Of a stretch of 64,000 bases of DNA, positions 25,085 to 34,461 are shown one piece after another. The notes beneath the pieces are model-generated. The model was not told the DNA's origin. It was given only the letters and a program-made list of their open reading frames with translations, and searched no databases. The DNA lies in contig NZ_WKJH01000001.1 of the NCBI RefSeq assembly GCF_009674825.1, positions 434,001-498,000 of the forward strand. Reading direction: 5' to 3'. Positions within the stretch are counted from its first letter, which is position 1, and each line of letters begins with the position of its first letter. Made by a program: the position numbers and the translations under genes. Source of the stretch: Maribacter luteus. Its GTDB lineage: Bacteria; Bacteroidota; Bacteroidia; Flavobacteriales; Flavobacteriaceae.

Positions 25085-27937
25085 TTATTTGTTCTTGCCT
25101 CTAAACAGGTCATATTTAATACCGAAAGTTAAACGTTGCCCATAAAATTCCATTTGTTGTGTACGTTCTTTAACACCTTGAAAATAGCGAAGTGGCTGAT
25201 TGGTAATGTTATTGAGGTCGGCATAAATACTTAAATTGGAACTGATATTGAACGATGCATTAAGATCCAAGAACATTTGAGTGTCATAATAACGATCCTC
25301 AAAATCATTCCCCCCGATTTCATCGATATAACTATCCGAGAAATTGGCCGATAAGCGCGCGCTGAATTTTTTGTCGGCATACGCCAATGACCCATTGAAC
25401 ATGTTGGGTGATGTATTGGGTAGATCTATATCCTCGCGTTCTTCCCCATCTTCGTTCCTAATGCCATTGGCAGAGGATGTTAAATAGGTGTAGTTCACGT
25501 ATAGACTCAGGTTTTTGGCAAATCCGGGGAGAAAATCCAACTGACGTTGAAATGCGAATTCCAGACCAAAAACCGTTGCTCCTTCACCGTTTAAAGGTTG
25601 ATAAATTTCAAATCCTTCGGTACCTTCACCATAAAAATCATCTACAGTCTCCCCTTGGAAGGTATAAATGAAATTATCGATGTCCTTGAAGAAAACACCT
25701 CCGGACAACAATCCTACACTTTCAAAATAATGCTCTGCCATAAGATCAAAGTTCATTGATGTAGTAGCTTCCAAATCGGGGTTACCTACATATATCTCCT
25801 CGTCGCCGGAAACAATATCAAGGGAAGGTACCAAATCTGCATAATTTGGTCTTGCAAGCGTGTTGGTCCATGCAAAGCGAAGAATTGTACTATTATCAAG
25901 GTCATATTTAAAATGAACCCCCGGTAATAGATTAACATAGGAGTTCTCTTCAGTAATCTCCCCGATTACATTTTCCTCATCCTCTATCTGATTTCCTGTT
26001 GCCGTAACTTTTGTAGCCTCTAAACGCACCCCGACCAAAACCCCCATTTTATCACTGATTTTTTGATTGGTCATGGCATAACCGGCAAATACATCTTCCT
26101 TTACATCAAAATTGGCACGAAGAAATTCATCAGGTACGGATTCACCGTTTTCCAAATTTAAATTCCCCAACCATTCCTCACTAGCAAACGAACCTATTTT
26201 ATATTGACTTCCTGCCAAAAAATCAGGATCACTATAATCCTTCACCGGAACAGCGGACAATGTAGGGTAATCATCTTCCAAATCGAATTCGTAAAAGTCA
26301 TTATCCCTTAATTTGGATTTGAACCTACCTCTTGCCCCAAATTTAACCGTACCATCCCCTTTGCCGAAAAAATCTGCCGGAATCTCAAAATTCACGAATA
26401 CGTTTACATCTTCTTCTTCAGTATACTGGTTTTCCTCGGTTATTTCACCGTATTCAAAATTATCAAGGCCAGCATCATCCGCATCTGCAACAAAGAATCT
26501 TGGATATCGTGTGTTAAAAACATCGTTGTTTACAATGTATTCAGATTCAAATTCAGCATAACGCTCATTGAGTCTTTCCTCAGATGCCTTGGCGTATGAT
26601 GTCATCCAGTCTACTTTTAAAGCTCCCCATAAGTGATCGCCCCCCAAAGTGTAGTTTTGCATACGTTGATCTTCAAGCCTGCGGTTTTTGTTTCTACTAT
26701 TATTGATACCTCCTTTACTTTGTCTCTTTACTTCCACTGGAAACCTGGTAGGCACCCCATCGGTAATGGTAAAGTCACCCAACTCAATATCCTCTCCATC
26801 CAAAATTTCATGTTCTAACCGGAATCTATTCTCACGATCATCGCGCCAGTTATACATGGTTTTTAAAAAGACCGTATTGTTGGCATCGAATTTATAATCC
26901 ATATTAACAGAAAAACTCCTTCGTATACGTTGAACCAAGTACTCCCGTTGTTCAAAAACGTTGACATAAGGATCTACTTCAACTTCCTCCAAAATAGGCT
27001 CCCCTTCAGCATCATCAGATCCTGTATAATACTCGAACTCGTCGGTCCATTCCGCTTCAATATTATCAGAACCGAAGTCATTGTCGTTTACAGAGGCGGA
27101 AATCATCCATCCAAACTTACCATTATCATTTCTGTCACCCACTAAGAGCGAACCGTTCAAGATAGCCTTGTCTGTAATAAAATTGATTCCCGAACCAATA
27201 TTTGTTGAAATCCTGAATCCTTGTGGTGATGTCCTGGTAATCAAATTAACGGATCCACCCAACGCATCCCCATCCATATCGGGCGTTACGGCCTTACTCA
27301 CCTCAATGGTCTGAATCATGTCTGCCGGAATCAGATCCATTTGAACATTCCTGTTATCCCCTTCGGCAGAGGGTACCCGGCTTCCATTTAAGGTCACGGA
27401 GTTCAATTGGGGGGAAAGTCCCCTAACGATAATGTTCCTTGCTTCTCCTTGGTCTACCTGCATGGTAATACCGGGAATCCTTTTTACGGCATCGCCGATA
27501 TTTGCATCAGGAAATTTACCAATTTGGTCTGTAGAAACGACATTGGTAATATTAAGGTTGTTTTTTTGGGTGTTCAAAGCTTTGGCCTGTCCTCCGGACC
27601 CATAAGCACTGACAACAACACCGTTCAATTCTATATTCTTGGGCTCAACGAACAATGCGACCTCAATTGTTTCATTGGCATTTACCGTAATTTCACGGTT
27701 TAAATCATTATATCCTAAATACATGACCTTTAAAGAATAAGTTCCGACCGGTACGTTCACAAGGGTGAATCGGCCGTCAAAGTCTGTAATGGCACCTTTA
27801 TTTATTGAAGGCAATACTACACTGGCCCCAGGTAAGTACAATCCATTCTCATCTGAAATGGATCCTTGGATATTTCCAGTTTGTGATAAAAGGCAAAAAG
27901 GTAAAAAAAGGTAAAAAAATAATAAAGAGGTTTTCAT
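25085..27937 (-). CDS. TonB-dependent receptor with CarboxypepD_reg domain, phytase partner
   Basis: A 950-residue outer-membrane receptor. After a signal peptide (about 1-18) comes a CarboxypepD_reg-like beta-sandwich (about 20-105, GNIQGSISDENGLYLPGASVV), then a plug (NIGDAVKRIPGITMQVDQGEA, RGLSPQLNSVTLNGSRVPSA, IEVSKAVTPDMDGDALGGSVN) and a long barrel. This is the subfamily often encoded beside phytases, phosphatases or phosphonate genes. The phytase gene follows directly, so it probably imports a phytate product or the phytate-metal complex; phosphate regulation is plausible, but no Pho box is identified. Confidence 0.88.
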   Translation of the reverse strand: MKTSLLFFYLFLPFCLLSQTGNIQGSISDENGLYLPGASVVLPSINKGAITDFDGRFTLVNVPVGTYSLKVMYLGYNDLNREITVNANETIEVALFVEPKNIELNGVVVSAYGSGGQAKALNTQKNNLNITNVVSTDQIGKFPDANIGDAVKRIPGITMQVDQGEARNIIVRGLSPQLNSVTLNGSRVPSAEGDNRNVQMDLIPADMIQTIEVSKAVTPDMDGDALGGSVNLITRTSPQGFRISTNIGSGINFITDKAILNGSLLVGDRNDNGKFGWMISASVNDNDFGSDNIEAEWTDEFEYYTGSDDAEGEPILEEVEVDPYVNVFEQREYLVQRIRRSFSVNMDYKFDANNTVFLKTMYNWRDDRENRFRLEHEILDGEDIELGDFTITDGVPTRFPVEVKRQSKGGINNSRNKNRRLEDQRMQNYTLGGDHLWGALKVDWMTSYAKASEERLNERYAEFESEYIVNNDVFNTRYPRFFVADADDAGLDNFEYGEITEENQYTEEEDVNVFVNFEIPADFFGKGDGTVKFGARGRFKSKLRDNDFYEFDLEDDYPTLSAVPVKDYSDPDFLAGSQYKIGSFASEEWLGNLNLENGESVPDEFLRANFDVKEDVFAGYAMTNQKISDKMGVLVGVRLEATKVTATGNQIEDEENVIGEITEENSYVNLLPGVHFKYDLDNSTILRFAWTNTLARPNYADLVPSLDIVSGDEEIYVGNPDLEATTSMNFDLMAEHYFESVGLLSGGVFFKDIDNFIYTFQGETVDDFYGEGTEGFEIYQPLNGEGATVFGLEFAFQRQLDFLPGFAKNLSLYVNYTYLTSSANGIRNEDGEEREDIDLPNTSPNMFNGSLAYADKKFSARLSANFSDSYIDEIGGNDFEDRYYDTQMFLDLNASFNISSNLSIYADLNNITNQPLRYFQGVKERTQQMEFYGQRLTFGIKYDLFRGKNK

Positions 27938-28068
27938 TTTCTAGTGGTTGATTATTCACCACAAAGAAATTGTTAAACCTCAAATAATCAGGTTAGGTAA
28001 TATTTAAGAAAAAATCAATTTATCCCAATTTAAAAAACAACTTTAAACTAACTTAACATTCAGATAAC

Positions 28069-28098
28069 AAAAAGCCCCTGCTATAAAATAGCAAGGGC
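28069..28098 (-). terminator. Terminator of the rplU-rpmA operon
   Basis: An 11-bp stem with one mismatch (28074-28084 with 28088-28098) and a five-U tail on the minus strand, 25 bp after the rpmA stop. Confidence 0.75.
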
Positions 28099-28123
28099 CC
28101 AAATATAAATTCTTGACAGTATA

Positions 28124-28384
28124 TTAAGCCTCAAAAGGCTCAATGGAAACATAAGATTTTCCTCCTGCTTTCTTTTGGAATTTAACCATCCCGTCTACTT
28201 TCGCATGTAAAGTATGATCTTTACCTGCATAAACGTTTTCGCCTGGGTTGTGTTTTGTACCACGTTGTCTAACGATGATATTACCAGCGATAGCTGCTTG
28301 GCCACCAAATATCTTAACACCTAAGCGTTTCGATTCTGATTCCCTACCGTTTTTCGAACTACCTACACCTTTCTTGTGAGCCAT
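28124..28384 (-). CDS. rpmA: Large ribosomal subunit protein bL27
   Basis: An 86-residue bL27. It opens with [21 protein letters not shown] and has [18 protein letters not shown] and [12 protein letters not shown], all canonical. The N-terminus reaches the peptidyl transferase centre. There is no long prosequence, so no N-terminal processing of the Firmicutes type is needed. It follows rplU by 39 bp in the usual rplU-rpmA operon. Confidence 0.98.
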   Translation of the reverse strand: MAHKKGVGSSKNGRESESKRLGVKIFGGQAAIAGNIIVRQRGTKHNPGENVYAGKDHTLHAKVDGMVKFQKKAGGKSYVSIEPFEA

Positions 28385-28423
28385 TTTTTTCGGTTTTTAT
28401 TGTTATACTTAATGGTTGGGCAA

Positions 28424-29092
28424 TTAAGCCTTACCACCGTCTAATTCGTCTTGCCATTTTTTCAACTCGTCCCACTTGCCTTCAGCAGCCAATTTAGCTT
28501 GTGCCGGCCATGTATCGGTTACGTGGTTACCCCGAACATCTGAAATGATCTCTGCGATTTTTTCTGGAGTTGATTTTGCCAATTCAGCAAAAGTTGAAAT
28601 CCCTGCATTGACCAAGGTCTCAGCGATTTTAGGTCCAATACCCTCAACCTTTTTTAAATCATCGGCTTTTTTGGTTGCTGCCTTTTTTGGTGCAGCCTTT
28701 TTAGGGGCTTCAGCTTTCACGGCTGCCTTCTTTGGAGCTGCTTTTGCCTTTGGCTCTGCCTTGGCCGATTTTTTCGCTCCGGAAGCAACTATGCTCTCTA
28801 CAACGATTTCAGTCAATGATTGGCGATGACCGTTTTTAACGGCATACCCTTTACGTCTTTTCTTTTTAAAGACAATAACTTTGTCACCTTTAAGGTGCTT
28901 AACGACTTTAGCCTCAACAGCGGCTCCGTCTATAGCTGGGGCGCCAACAGTAACGTTCTTACCATCATCCAAAAGAAGTACATTGTCAAAAGTTACCTTT
29001 TTCCCTTCTTCCGTTTGCAAACGGTGAACATATACTTTCTGGTCTTTCGCAACTTTGAATTGCTGCCCTGCCATCTCTACAATTGCATACAT
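28424..29092 (-). CDS. rplU: Large ribosomal subunit protein bL21 with C-terminal HhH extension
   Basis: A 222-residue protein, about double the usual 103. Residues 1-105 are bL21 (MYAIVEMAGQQFKVAKDQKV to KKRRKGYAVKNGHRQSLTEI). A linker of Ala, Lys and Pro repeats covers about 106-148. Residues 149-222 hold a helix-hairpin-helix module (LKKVEGIGPKIAETLVNAGI) and a segment ending PAQAKLAAEGKWDELKKWQDEL. Similar extended L21 proteins occur in other flavobacteria, so this is lineage-specific rather than an error. The extension might bind DNA or RNA; its role is unknown. Operon leader for rpmA. Confidence 0.95.
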   Translation of the reverse strand: MYAIVEMAGQQFKVAKDQKVYVHRLQTEEGKKVTFDNVLLLDDGKNVTVGAPAIDGAAVEAKVVKHLKGDKVIVFKKKRRKGYAVKNGHRQSLTEIVVESIVASGAKKSAKAEPKAKAAPKKAAVKAEAPKKAAPKKAATKKADDLKKVEGIGPKIAETLVNAGISTFAELAKSTPEKIAEIISDVRGNHVTDTWPAQAKLAAEGKWDELKKWQDELDGGKA

Positions 29093-29141
29093 AGCGTATA
29101 TATTATTTTTAATTATCCCTACTTTTTTTCATAGGCGGGTG

Positions 29142-29171
29142 CAAATATACTGCTAATTCATTAATGTACAA
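29142..29171 (-). promoter_or_regulatory. rplU-rpmA promoter
   Basis: On the minus strand TTG (29169-29171), 19 bp, and TATATTTG (29142-29149) match the Bacteroidota consensus exactly, including the GCACCC that often follows. Transcription should start near 29135, about 43 bp before the ATG. Confidence 0.8.
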
Positions 29172-29230
29172 GTGATTTGCAAATAAAAAATAGCGTAGAT
29201 ATAGAATCTAACAAAGACCATTCAGGTTTT

Positions 29231-29674
29231 TCAAAAACGCCTTTTGGAAGACTTGAATAATTGCATAATGGCCAAAGTTACTACAAGAGTAGTCGCAAAA
29301 CCCATTATTGCCACGGTAAAAAAGACGATTGCTTCAAAATTCTTGATCTCATTACCCCAAGTACTGGACAGTTCACTGATAAATTCGGTATTTACTTCGG
29401 TGGCGTAAAAAGTAAAGAACAATGTGAACAAAACAGAGGCAACTCCGCCGGTTACCACTCCCGTAGTAAAACCCCTGCCATAATTGAATTGTTGAGCTTC
29501 TTTAATTTTAAAGAATTTTATGGCCTCATAAATACCAAAACCCGTAATAACCCCATTGAAAACACTAAAAAAAACATTGGTATGTAGGGTGAACAAAGAC
29601 AAGATCAGAAAATAAGCGATAAGGCAACCACTTGTTGCAATTCCGAAACGTACTGGTAAGGCAAAATGCTTCAT
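29231..29674 (-). CDS. DUF4199 family membrane protein
   Basis: A 147-residue protein with four predicted membrane helices (about 9-30, 34-55, 68-92, 112-140) and a basic C-terminal tail. The helix order, the ITGFGIYEAIKFFKIKE-like loop after helix 2 and the FNYGRGFTTGVVTGG segment match DUF4199, a small Bacteroidota inner-membrane family of unknown function. Such genes are often followed by glycosyltransferases, but here it appears alone. Confidence 0.8.
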   Translation of the reverse strand: MKHFALPVRFGIATSGCLIAYFLILSLFTLHTNVFFSVFNGVITGFGIYEAIKFFKIKEAQQFNYGRGFTTGVVTGGVASVLFTLFFTFYATEVNTEFISELSSTWGNEIKNFEAIVFFTVAIMGFATTLVVTLAIMQLFKSSKRRF

Positions 29675-29842
29675 GGTTCATTATTTTTGGTTAATTCCCT
29701 TAAAATAAGGATTTTATAATCAATTCGGCTTAAAATCATGTTAAAGACAACCGAACTCCCCCTCCATTATGCTGAAAAATTTATATTAGCGTTGGCTTTA
29801 AAAACAAATATCCACTGACCAATAATTAAAAATCCTGTGAGA

Positions 29843-31165
29843 ATGAAAACACCTTTGATCTCGGGCTTATTGACATTGTTCCTATTATCGGTGATCTCTG
29901 CACAAGAGGTTACCTATGAAGAGTACGACCTTGACAATGGCCTGCACGTAATTTTACACCAAGACAATAATGCCCCTGTGGTCACCACGTCGGTCATGTA
30001 CCACGTAGGTGCTAAAGATGAAAATCCGGAAAAAACCGGATTCGCCCATTTTTTTGAACATTTGTTATTCGAGGGCACCCAGAATATAGAACGGGGAGAG
30101 TGGTTCAAAATAGTTTCTTCCAACGGAGGCCGAAACAACGCCAACACAACGCAAGACCGCACCTATTACTATGAGGTTTTCCCTTCAAACAATCTGGAAT
30201 TAGGACTTTGGATGGAATCGGAGCGTATGATGCACCCCATCATTAATAAAATCGGGGTAGACACCCAGAGTGAAGTTGTTCAAGAAGAACGTAGAATGCG
30301 CTATGACAATTCACCTTATGGGAGATGGCGCGAACAAATGTTCATACACCTGTTCAAAAAGCACCCTTATCGTTGGCAGACCATTGGCTCTTTGGAACAT
30401 TTGGCAAATGCCTCATTGGAAGACTTTAAGTTGTTCAACAAAAAATATTATGTGCCCAACAATGCCGTTTTAGTTGTTGCGGGAGATATAGATCGTGAAA
30501 AGACCAAAAAAATGATCGAGGATTATTACGGTCCTATTCCTAAAGGGGAAGAAATTCAACGACAAACTTTCGTGGAGGATCCGATAACCTCAACGATCAA
30601 GGCGGAGTACCATGACCCCAATATTCAAATACCGGCAATTTTACTCGGGTACAGAACCCCGGCCCAAACCAATAGGGACGCTTATGTGCTCGACATGATC
30701 TCAACGTACCTCAGTGACGGGAAAAGTTCAAAACTTTACAAAAAACTTGTCGATGATGAAAAAAAAGCATTGCAGGTATTTGCTTTCAATGGCTCACAAG
30801 AAGATTACGGAGCCTATGTGGTAGGCGCACTTCCGGTAGGTGAAACTTCTTTGGAAGATCTGAAAAGTGAAATTGATGGGGAAATCGAAAAAATAAAAAC
30901 TGAATTGATTTCCGAAAAAGACTATCAAAAGCTCCAAAATAAGTTTGAGAACCAGTTCGTAAATTCAAACAGCAGTATTACAGGGATAGCCAATTCTTTG
31001 GCCAGAAACTATATGTTGTATGATGATACCAGTTTGATCAATAATGAAATAGACATTTACAGATCCATAACTAGGGAAGAAATTATGGAAGTTTCCAAAA
31101 AATACCTCAACACAAATCAAAGAGTGGAGTTAAATTACCTACCTGAAGAAGCAACAGCAAACTAA
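29843..31165 (+). CDS. M16 family zinc metallopeptidase (catalytic partner)
   Basis: A 440-residue protease from the ATG at 29843 (a GTG two codons earlier is possible). A signal peptide ends at ISAQ. The inverted zinc motif H-F-F-E-H lies near 69-73, with the third zinc ligand Glu in the TQSEVVQEERR region near 148. The second M16 domain with the R/Y pair spans about 190-430. The next gene, 6 bp downstream, encodes an M16 homologue without the zinc motif; such pairs form a heterodimer like mitochondrial processing peptidase. Secreted or periplasmic peptide-degrading protease. Confidence 0.92.
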   Translation: MKTPLISGLLTLFLLSVISAQEVTYEEYDLDNGLHVILHQDNNAPVVTTSVMYHVGAKDENPEKTGFAHFFEHLLFEGTQNIERGEWFKIVSSNGGRNNANTTQDRTYYYEVFPSNNLELGLWMESERMMHPIINKIGVDTQSEVVQEERRMRYDNSPYGRWREQMFIHLFKKHPYRWQTIGSLEHLANASLEDFKLFNKKYYVPNNAVLVVAGDIDREKTKKMIEDYYGPIPKGEEIQRQTFVEDPITSTIKAEYHDPNIQIPAILLGYRTPAQTNRDAYVLDMISTYLSDGKSSKLYKKLVDDEKKALQVFAFNGSQEDYGAYVVGALPVGETSLEDLKSEIDGEIEKIKTELISEKDYQKLQNKFENQFVNSNSSITGIANSLARNYMLYDDTSLINNEIDIYRSITREEIMEVSKKYLNTNQRVELNYLPEEATAN

Positions 31166-31171
31166 TAAACA

Positions 31172-32608
31172 ATGAAAAGATTATTTATAACATTGGTACT
31201 TGGCCTTATTGCTTTTAATGTCCAAGCCCAAATCGACAGAAGTAAAATACCCACTCCGGGTCCTGCCCCTGAAATAAATTTAAGTGAGCCTTTACACTAC
31301 GAAATGAATAACGGACTCAAGGTCTTAGTGGTCGAAAATCATAAATTACCCCGCGTATCTATACAATTACTTATAGACAACCCACCGGTCATCGAAGGGG
31401 ACAAGGCTGGGGTTTCCTCTTTAACGGCCGCTCTTTTAGGTCAAGGTTCCAAGTCGATTCCGAAAGATGATTTCAACGAAGAGGTAGATTTTCTTGGGGC
31501 AAGAATCAGTTTTGGATCCCAGAGCGCCTTTGCGGGTTCACTGTCCAAATACTTCCCAAGAATTTTTGAACTAATGGCAGATTCCGCTATTAATCCAAAT
31601 TTTACGGAAGAGGAATTTGAAAAGGAAAAGCAAAAAATACTAACCTCATTAAAAACAGAGGAAAAAGATGTTTCAGCAATTTCCAATCGGGTATCCAATG
31701 CCTTGGCCTACGGAACCAGCCACCCTTATGGTGAATTCGTTACCGCTGAAAGTGTTCAGAACGTTACGCTTCAAGATGTCATCCGATTTTATGAGGATTA
31801 TTTCGTACCGGCAAATGCTTATTTGGTAATTATTGGTGATGTGGATTTTGAACAGGTAAAAGGCTTGGTTGAGGAATACTTTACCCCATGGACAAAAGCC
31901 GTTCCGCCTTCCTTTCAATTTTCAAAACCCTCTAATGCACAATACACACAGATTAATTTTGTTGATGTGCCCAATGCCGTACAATCCGAAGTGGTTGTCG
32001 AAAATTTGGTAGACCTTAAGATGAAAGATGAGGATTATCTTGCCGCTATTCTTGCCAATAAAATACTTGGTGGTGGTGCACAGGCCCGTTTGTTCCTTAA
32101 CCTTAGGGAAGACAAGGCTTATACCTATGGTTCATACTCGAGTATTGGCAATGACAAATATGCGCCTTCAACCTTTACCGCTAGTGCACAGGTACGTAAT
32201 ATGGTCACCGATAGCACGGTAGTTGAGATCCTAAAAGAAATTGACAAAATCGTTAAAACCCCTGTGACCGACGAAGAGCTAAAAGATGCAAAAGCCAAAT
32301 ATGTGGGTAATTTCGTTTTGGCATTGGAAAGACCAGAAACCATTGCCCGTTATGCTCTGAATATTGAAACCGAAGGACTTCCCAAAGATTATTACAAAAC
32401 GTATTTAGAACGATTAAATGCCGTAACCAAGGAAGATGTGCAAAAAGCCGCACAAAAATACATGAACATCGATAGTGTTAGAGTCGTAGTAACGGGAAAA
32501 GGGAGTGAAGTGTTGGAGAACCTCGAAAAAGTCACCTTCAATGGCAAAAAAATTCCTGTCAAATTTTACGACAAATTCGCCAAAGCAACTGAAAAAACAA
32601 GTTATTGA
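31172..32608 (+). CDS. M16 family peptidase homologue (non-catalytic partner)
   Basis: A 478-residue M16 protein with a signal peptide (about 1-19, ending VQAQ). Where the active partner has HxxEH, this one has VSSLTAALLGQGS, with no zinc ligands, so it should not cut peptides itself. The substrate-binding half is intact: FYEDYFVPANAYLVIIGDVD, GGGAQARLFLNLREDKAYTYGSYSS (which has the Arg-Tyr pair that supports the partner) and a final NIDSVRVVVTGKG. It is co-transcribed 6 bp after the catalytic gene and ends before a strong terminator. Confidence 0.9.
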   Translation: MKRLFITLVLGLIAFNVQAQIDRSKIPTPGPAPEINLSEPLHYEMNNGLKVLVVENHKLPRVSIQLLIDNPPVIEGDKAGVSSLTAALLGQGSKSIPKDDFNEEVDFLGARISFGSQSAFAGSLSKYFPRIFELMADSAINPNFTEEEFEKEKQKILTSLKTEEKDVSAISNRVSNALAYGTSHPYGEFVTAESVQNVTLQDVIRFYEDYFVPANAYLVIIGDVDFEQVKGLVEEYFTPWTKAVPPSFQFSKPSNAQYTQINFVDVPNAVQSEVVVENLVDLKMKDEDYLAAILANKILGGGAQARLFLNLREDKAYTYGSYSSIGNDKYAPSTFTASAQVRNMVTDSTVVEILKEIDKIVKTPVTDEELKDAKAKYVGNFVLALERPETIARYALNIETEGLPKDYYKTYLERLNAVTKEDVQKAAQKYMNIDSVRVVVTGKGSEVLENLEKVTFNGKKIPVKFYDKFAKATEKTSY

Positions 32609-32679
32609 CCGCTATTTAGAAAAGTTAAGTACGGACAACCATCTTTATATTTTTCGATGGTCATTAATTCAATCTATTG

Positions 32680-32710
32680 GACCGCCATGTTTACTTGGCG
32701 GTCTTTTTTT
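32680..32710 (+). terminator. Terminator of the M16 operon, inside the EamA gene end
   Basis: Arms GACCGCCA and TGGCGGTC (32680-32687, 32696-32703) are followed by eight T residues. It stops plus-strand transcription of the M16 pair and at the same time forms the last codons and stop (32691) of the convergent EamA gene. Confidence 0.8.
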
Positions 32711-33575
32711 TACGGTTCACCAAATACACACCAAGCAGTATGATCAAACCTCCGAGCAATTGATATACATTGATCAGTTCCCCATCCCAAACTCCCCACA
32801 GAACAGCAACAATTGGGATTACGTAGGTGACCGAAGCTGCAAAGACCGGACTTGATATATAAATTAATTTATTGAACAGGATATTAGCCATAGCTGTTCC
32901 GAGTACCGCCAAAATCACCAAAAACCACATGGCATGTTGCATTTCAATTTGCTGGCCTATTTCACTAAAAAAACCGGAATAGGCCACTATCGCCAAAGCA
33001 GGAACGAACGCAACGGCGAAACTACCGGTTGTTACAGCCAACGGACTTAAATGTCCCAAATGCCTTTTTATGATGTTGATGTTAAAAGCATATCCCAAAG
33101 TTGATAGTAAAATAAAAACCGAATACCAATAATTTTGGTCGGGGTCGAACTCCATACCTGAAACAATCAAGGCCAATGCCCCCAACAGCCCAATAAACAC
33201 ACCCAAAAGTTGCCTTTTGGTAATCACCAGACCGAACAACGCAATACCCACCAATGTAGTCAGCAAAGGTACCACGGAATTGAATATGGAGGTGACCCCA
33301 CTATCTAGTTGGGTCTGCGCTATGGCAAACAAAAAAGGAGGAAAAAAAGAACTCAACAAACCTGCGATCAAAATCCATTTCCAATCCGTCAAGGACAATT
33401 TCCATAAGCTTCGATAACCGAAAATGAACAGAAATGAAGATGCGAAAACAATACGTAACCCTCCTAACTGAAAAGCGGAAAGCCCAAGCAATGCCTTTTT
33501 AATCAATATGAAAGAAGAGCCCCATACCAAGGAAAGTATGGTGAGATATATCCATTTTTTAATATTTTCGTTCAC
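32691..33575 (-). CDS. EamA/DMT-family inner-membrane transporter
   Basis: A 294-residue protein with ten membrane helices and the two EamA repeats of the drug/metabolite transporter superfamily: repeat one begins WIYLTILSLVWGSSFILIKKAL, and repeat two begins NYWYSVFILLSTLGYAFNINI near 148, ending with LLGGLIILLGVYLVNRKKK. Members export amino acids, purines or other metabolites; the substrate is not predictable. Its last codons are encoded within the terminator of the convergent M16 genes. Probably monocistronic. Confidence 0.88.
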   Translation of the reverse strand: MNENIKKWIYLTILSLVWGSSFILIKKALLGLSAFQLGGLRIVFASSFLFIFGYRSLWKLSLTDWKWILIAGLLSSFFPPFLFAIAQTQLDSGVTSIFNSVVPLLTTLVGIALFGLVITKRQLLGVFIGLLGALALIVSGMEFDPDQNYWYSVFILLSTLGYAFNINIIKRHLGHLSPLAVTTGSFAVAFVPALAIVAYSGFFSEIGQQIEMQHAMWFLVILAVLGTAMANILFNKLIYISSPVFAASVTYVIPIVAVLWGVWDGELINVYQLLGGLIILLGVYLVNRKKKTAK

Positions 33576-33667
33576 AAATATTTTTTTTGCAAAAGTGAAA
33601 CTTTAGAATCGATTTTTGCTCGATTTATATGTAATTTTAAACTTATATTGAATTATCAGAAAAGTAA

Positions 33668-34393
33668 GTGAGGAAATACAAAATAACACATCTTACAAGA
33701 AAATGGCACCGTTATCTAGGTTTGATATTGGGAATCCAATTTTTCTTTTGGACCTTGGGCGGACTCTATTTTAGCTGGACGAACATTGATGAGATCCGCG
33801 GTGATAATTTAAAGAGCGGGAACCCTATTTTAAATTTTGAAAAAGACTTAGTTTCCCCTTCTTCATTTGTTCACCATCATTTGGGTGCAAATGACTCATT
33901 GCTATCCTTAAAGGTTGTTTCCATCTTGGATAAACCGTTTTACGAAATGGTATTTAAAAGTAATGAGGGAACAAATACCAAACTCATTAATGCAATCAAC
34001 GGAAAAACCAGATTGCCCTTGAATACAGATGATGCCATCAAAATCGCACGGCAAAAATTGAACGTAACGGCCGAGGTAACCCATACAGAACTTATTACCG
34101 AGACCAATGCCCATCACGAATATAGAGGAAGACCGCTACCGGCCTATGCTATAACATTCGATGCCCCGGCCAACACAACGGTTTATGTTTCCCAAGATCA
34201 TGCGAACGTACAGACATTTAGAAGCCAAAAATGGCGTATTTTCGATTTTCTATGGATGATGCATACGATGGATTATCAGGAACGTGACAACCTTAATAAT
34301 TGGTTGCTTCGGATATTCTCTATTTTCGGATTAATAACTATCCTTTCAGGATTTACTTTATATTTTCTAACATCCAAAAAATGGCTTCGTTGA
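33668..34393 (+). CDS. PepSY-domain membrane protein
   Basis: A 241-residue protein beginning with a GTG codon. It has a membrane helix at about 15-37 (HRYLGLILGIQFFFWTLGG), a periplasmic PepSY-type region (TDDAIKIARQKLNVTAEV near 118-135 and VSQDHANVQTFRSQKWRIFDF near 173-193), and a second helix at about 213-235 (IFSIFGLITILSGFTLYFL). This is the PepSY-associated TM architecture, linked to iron or metal reduction and siderophore uptake in relatives. The next genes encode an HMA lipoprotein and a second lipoprotein, pointing to a metal-related cluster. Confidence 0.8.
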   Translation: MRKYKITHLTRKWHRYLGLILGIQFFFWTLGGLYFSWTNIDEIRGDNLKSGNPILNFEKDLVSPSSFVHHHLGANDSLLSLKVVSILDKPFYEMVFKSNEGTNTKLINAINGKTRLPLNTDDAIKIARQKLNVTAEVTHTELITETNAHHEYRGRPLPAYAITFDAPANTTVYVSQDHANVQTFRSQKWRIFDFLWMMHTMDYQERDNLNNWLLRIFSIFGLITILSGFTLYFLTSKKWLR

Positions 34394-34461
34394 AATATCG
34401 GCCAACAATATCGGATAAATCAATTCGGTATTATGTATTTTTGAAAAAAGATACTTTACCA

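Noticed and set aside
28476-28829. Plus-strand open frame of 117 codons with Ala-rich sequence
   Set aside because: It is antisense to rplU; the Ala/Phe-rich peptide arises from the Lys/Ala repeat codons of the L21 linker.
34300-34461. Upstream extension of the HMA lipoprotein gene
   Set aside because: It overlaps the PepSY gene end, and the ATG at 34462 gives a proper lipoprotein signal; no signal exists with the longer start.
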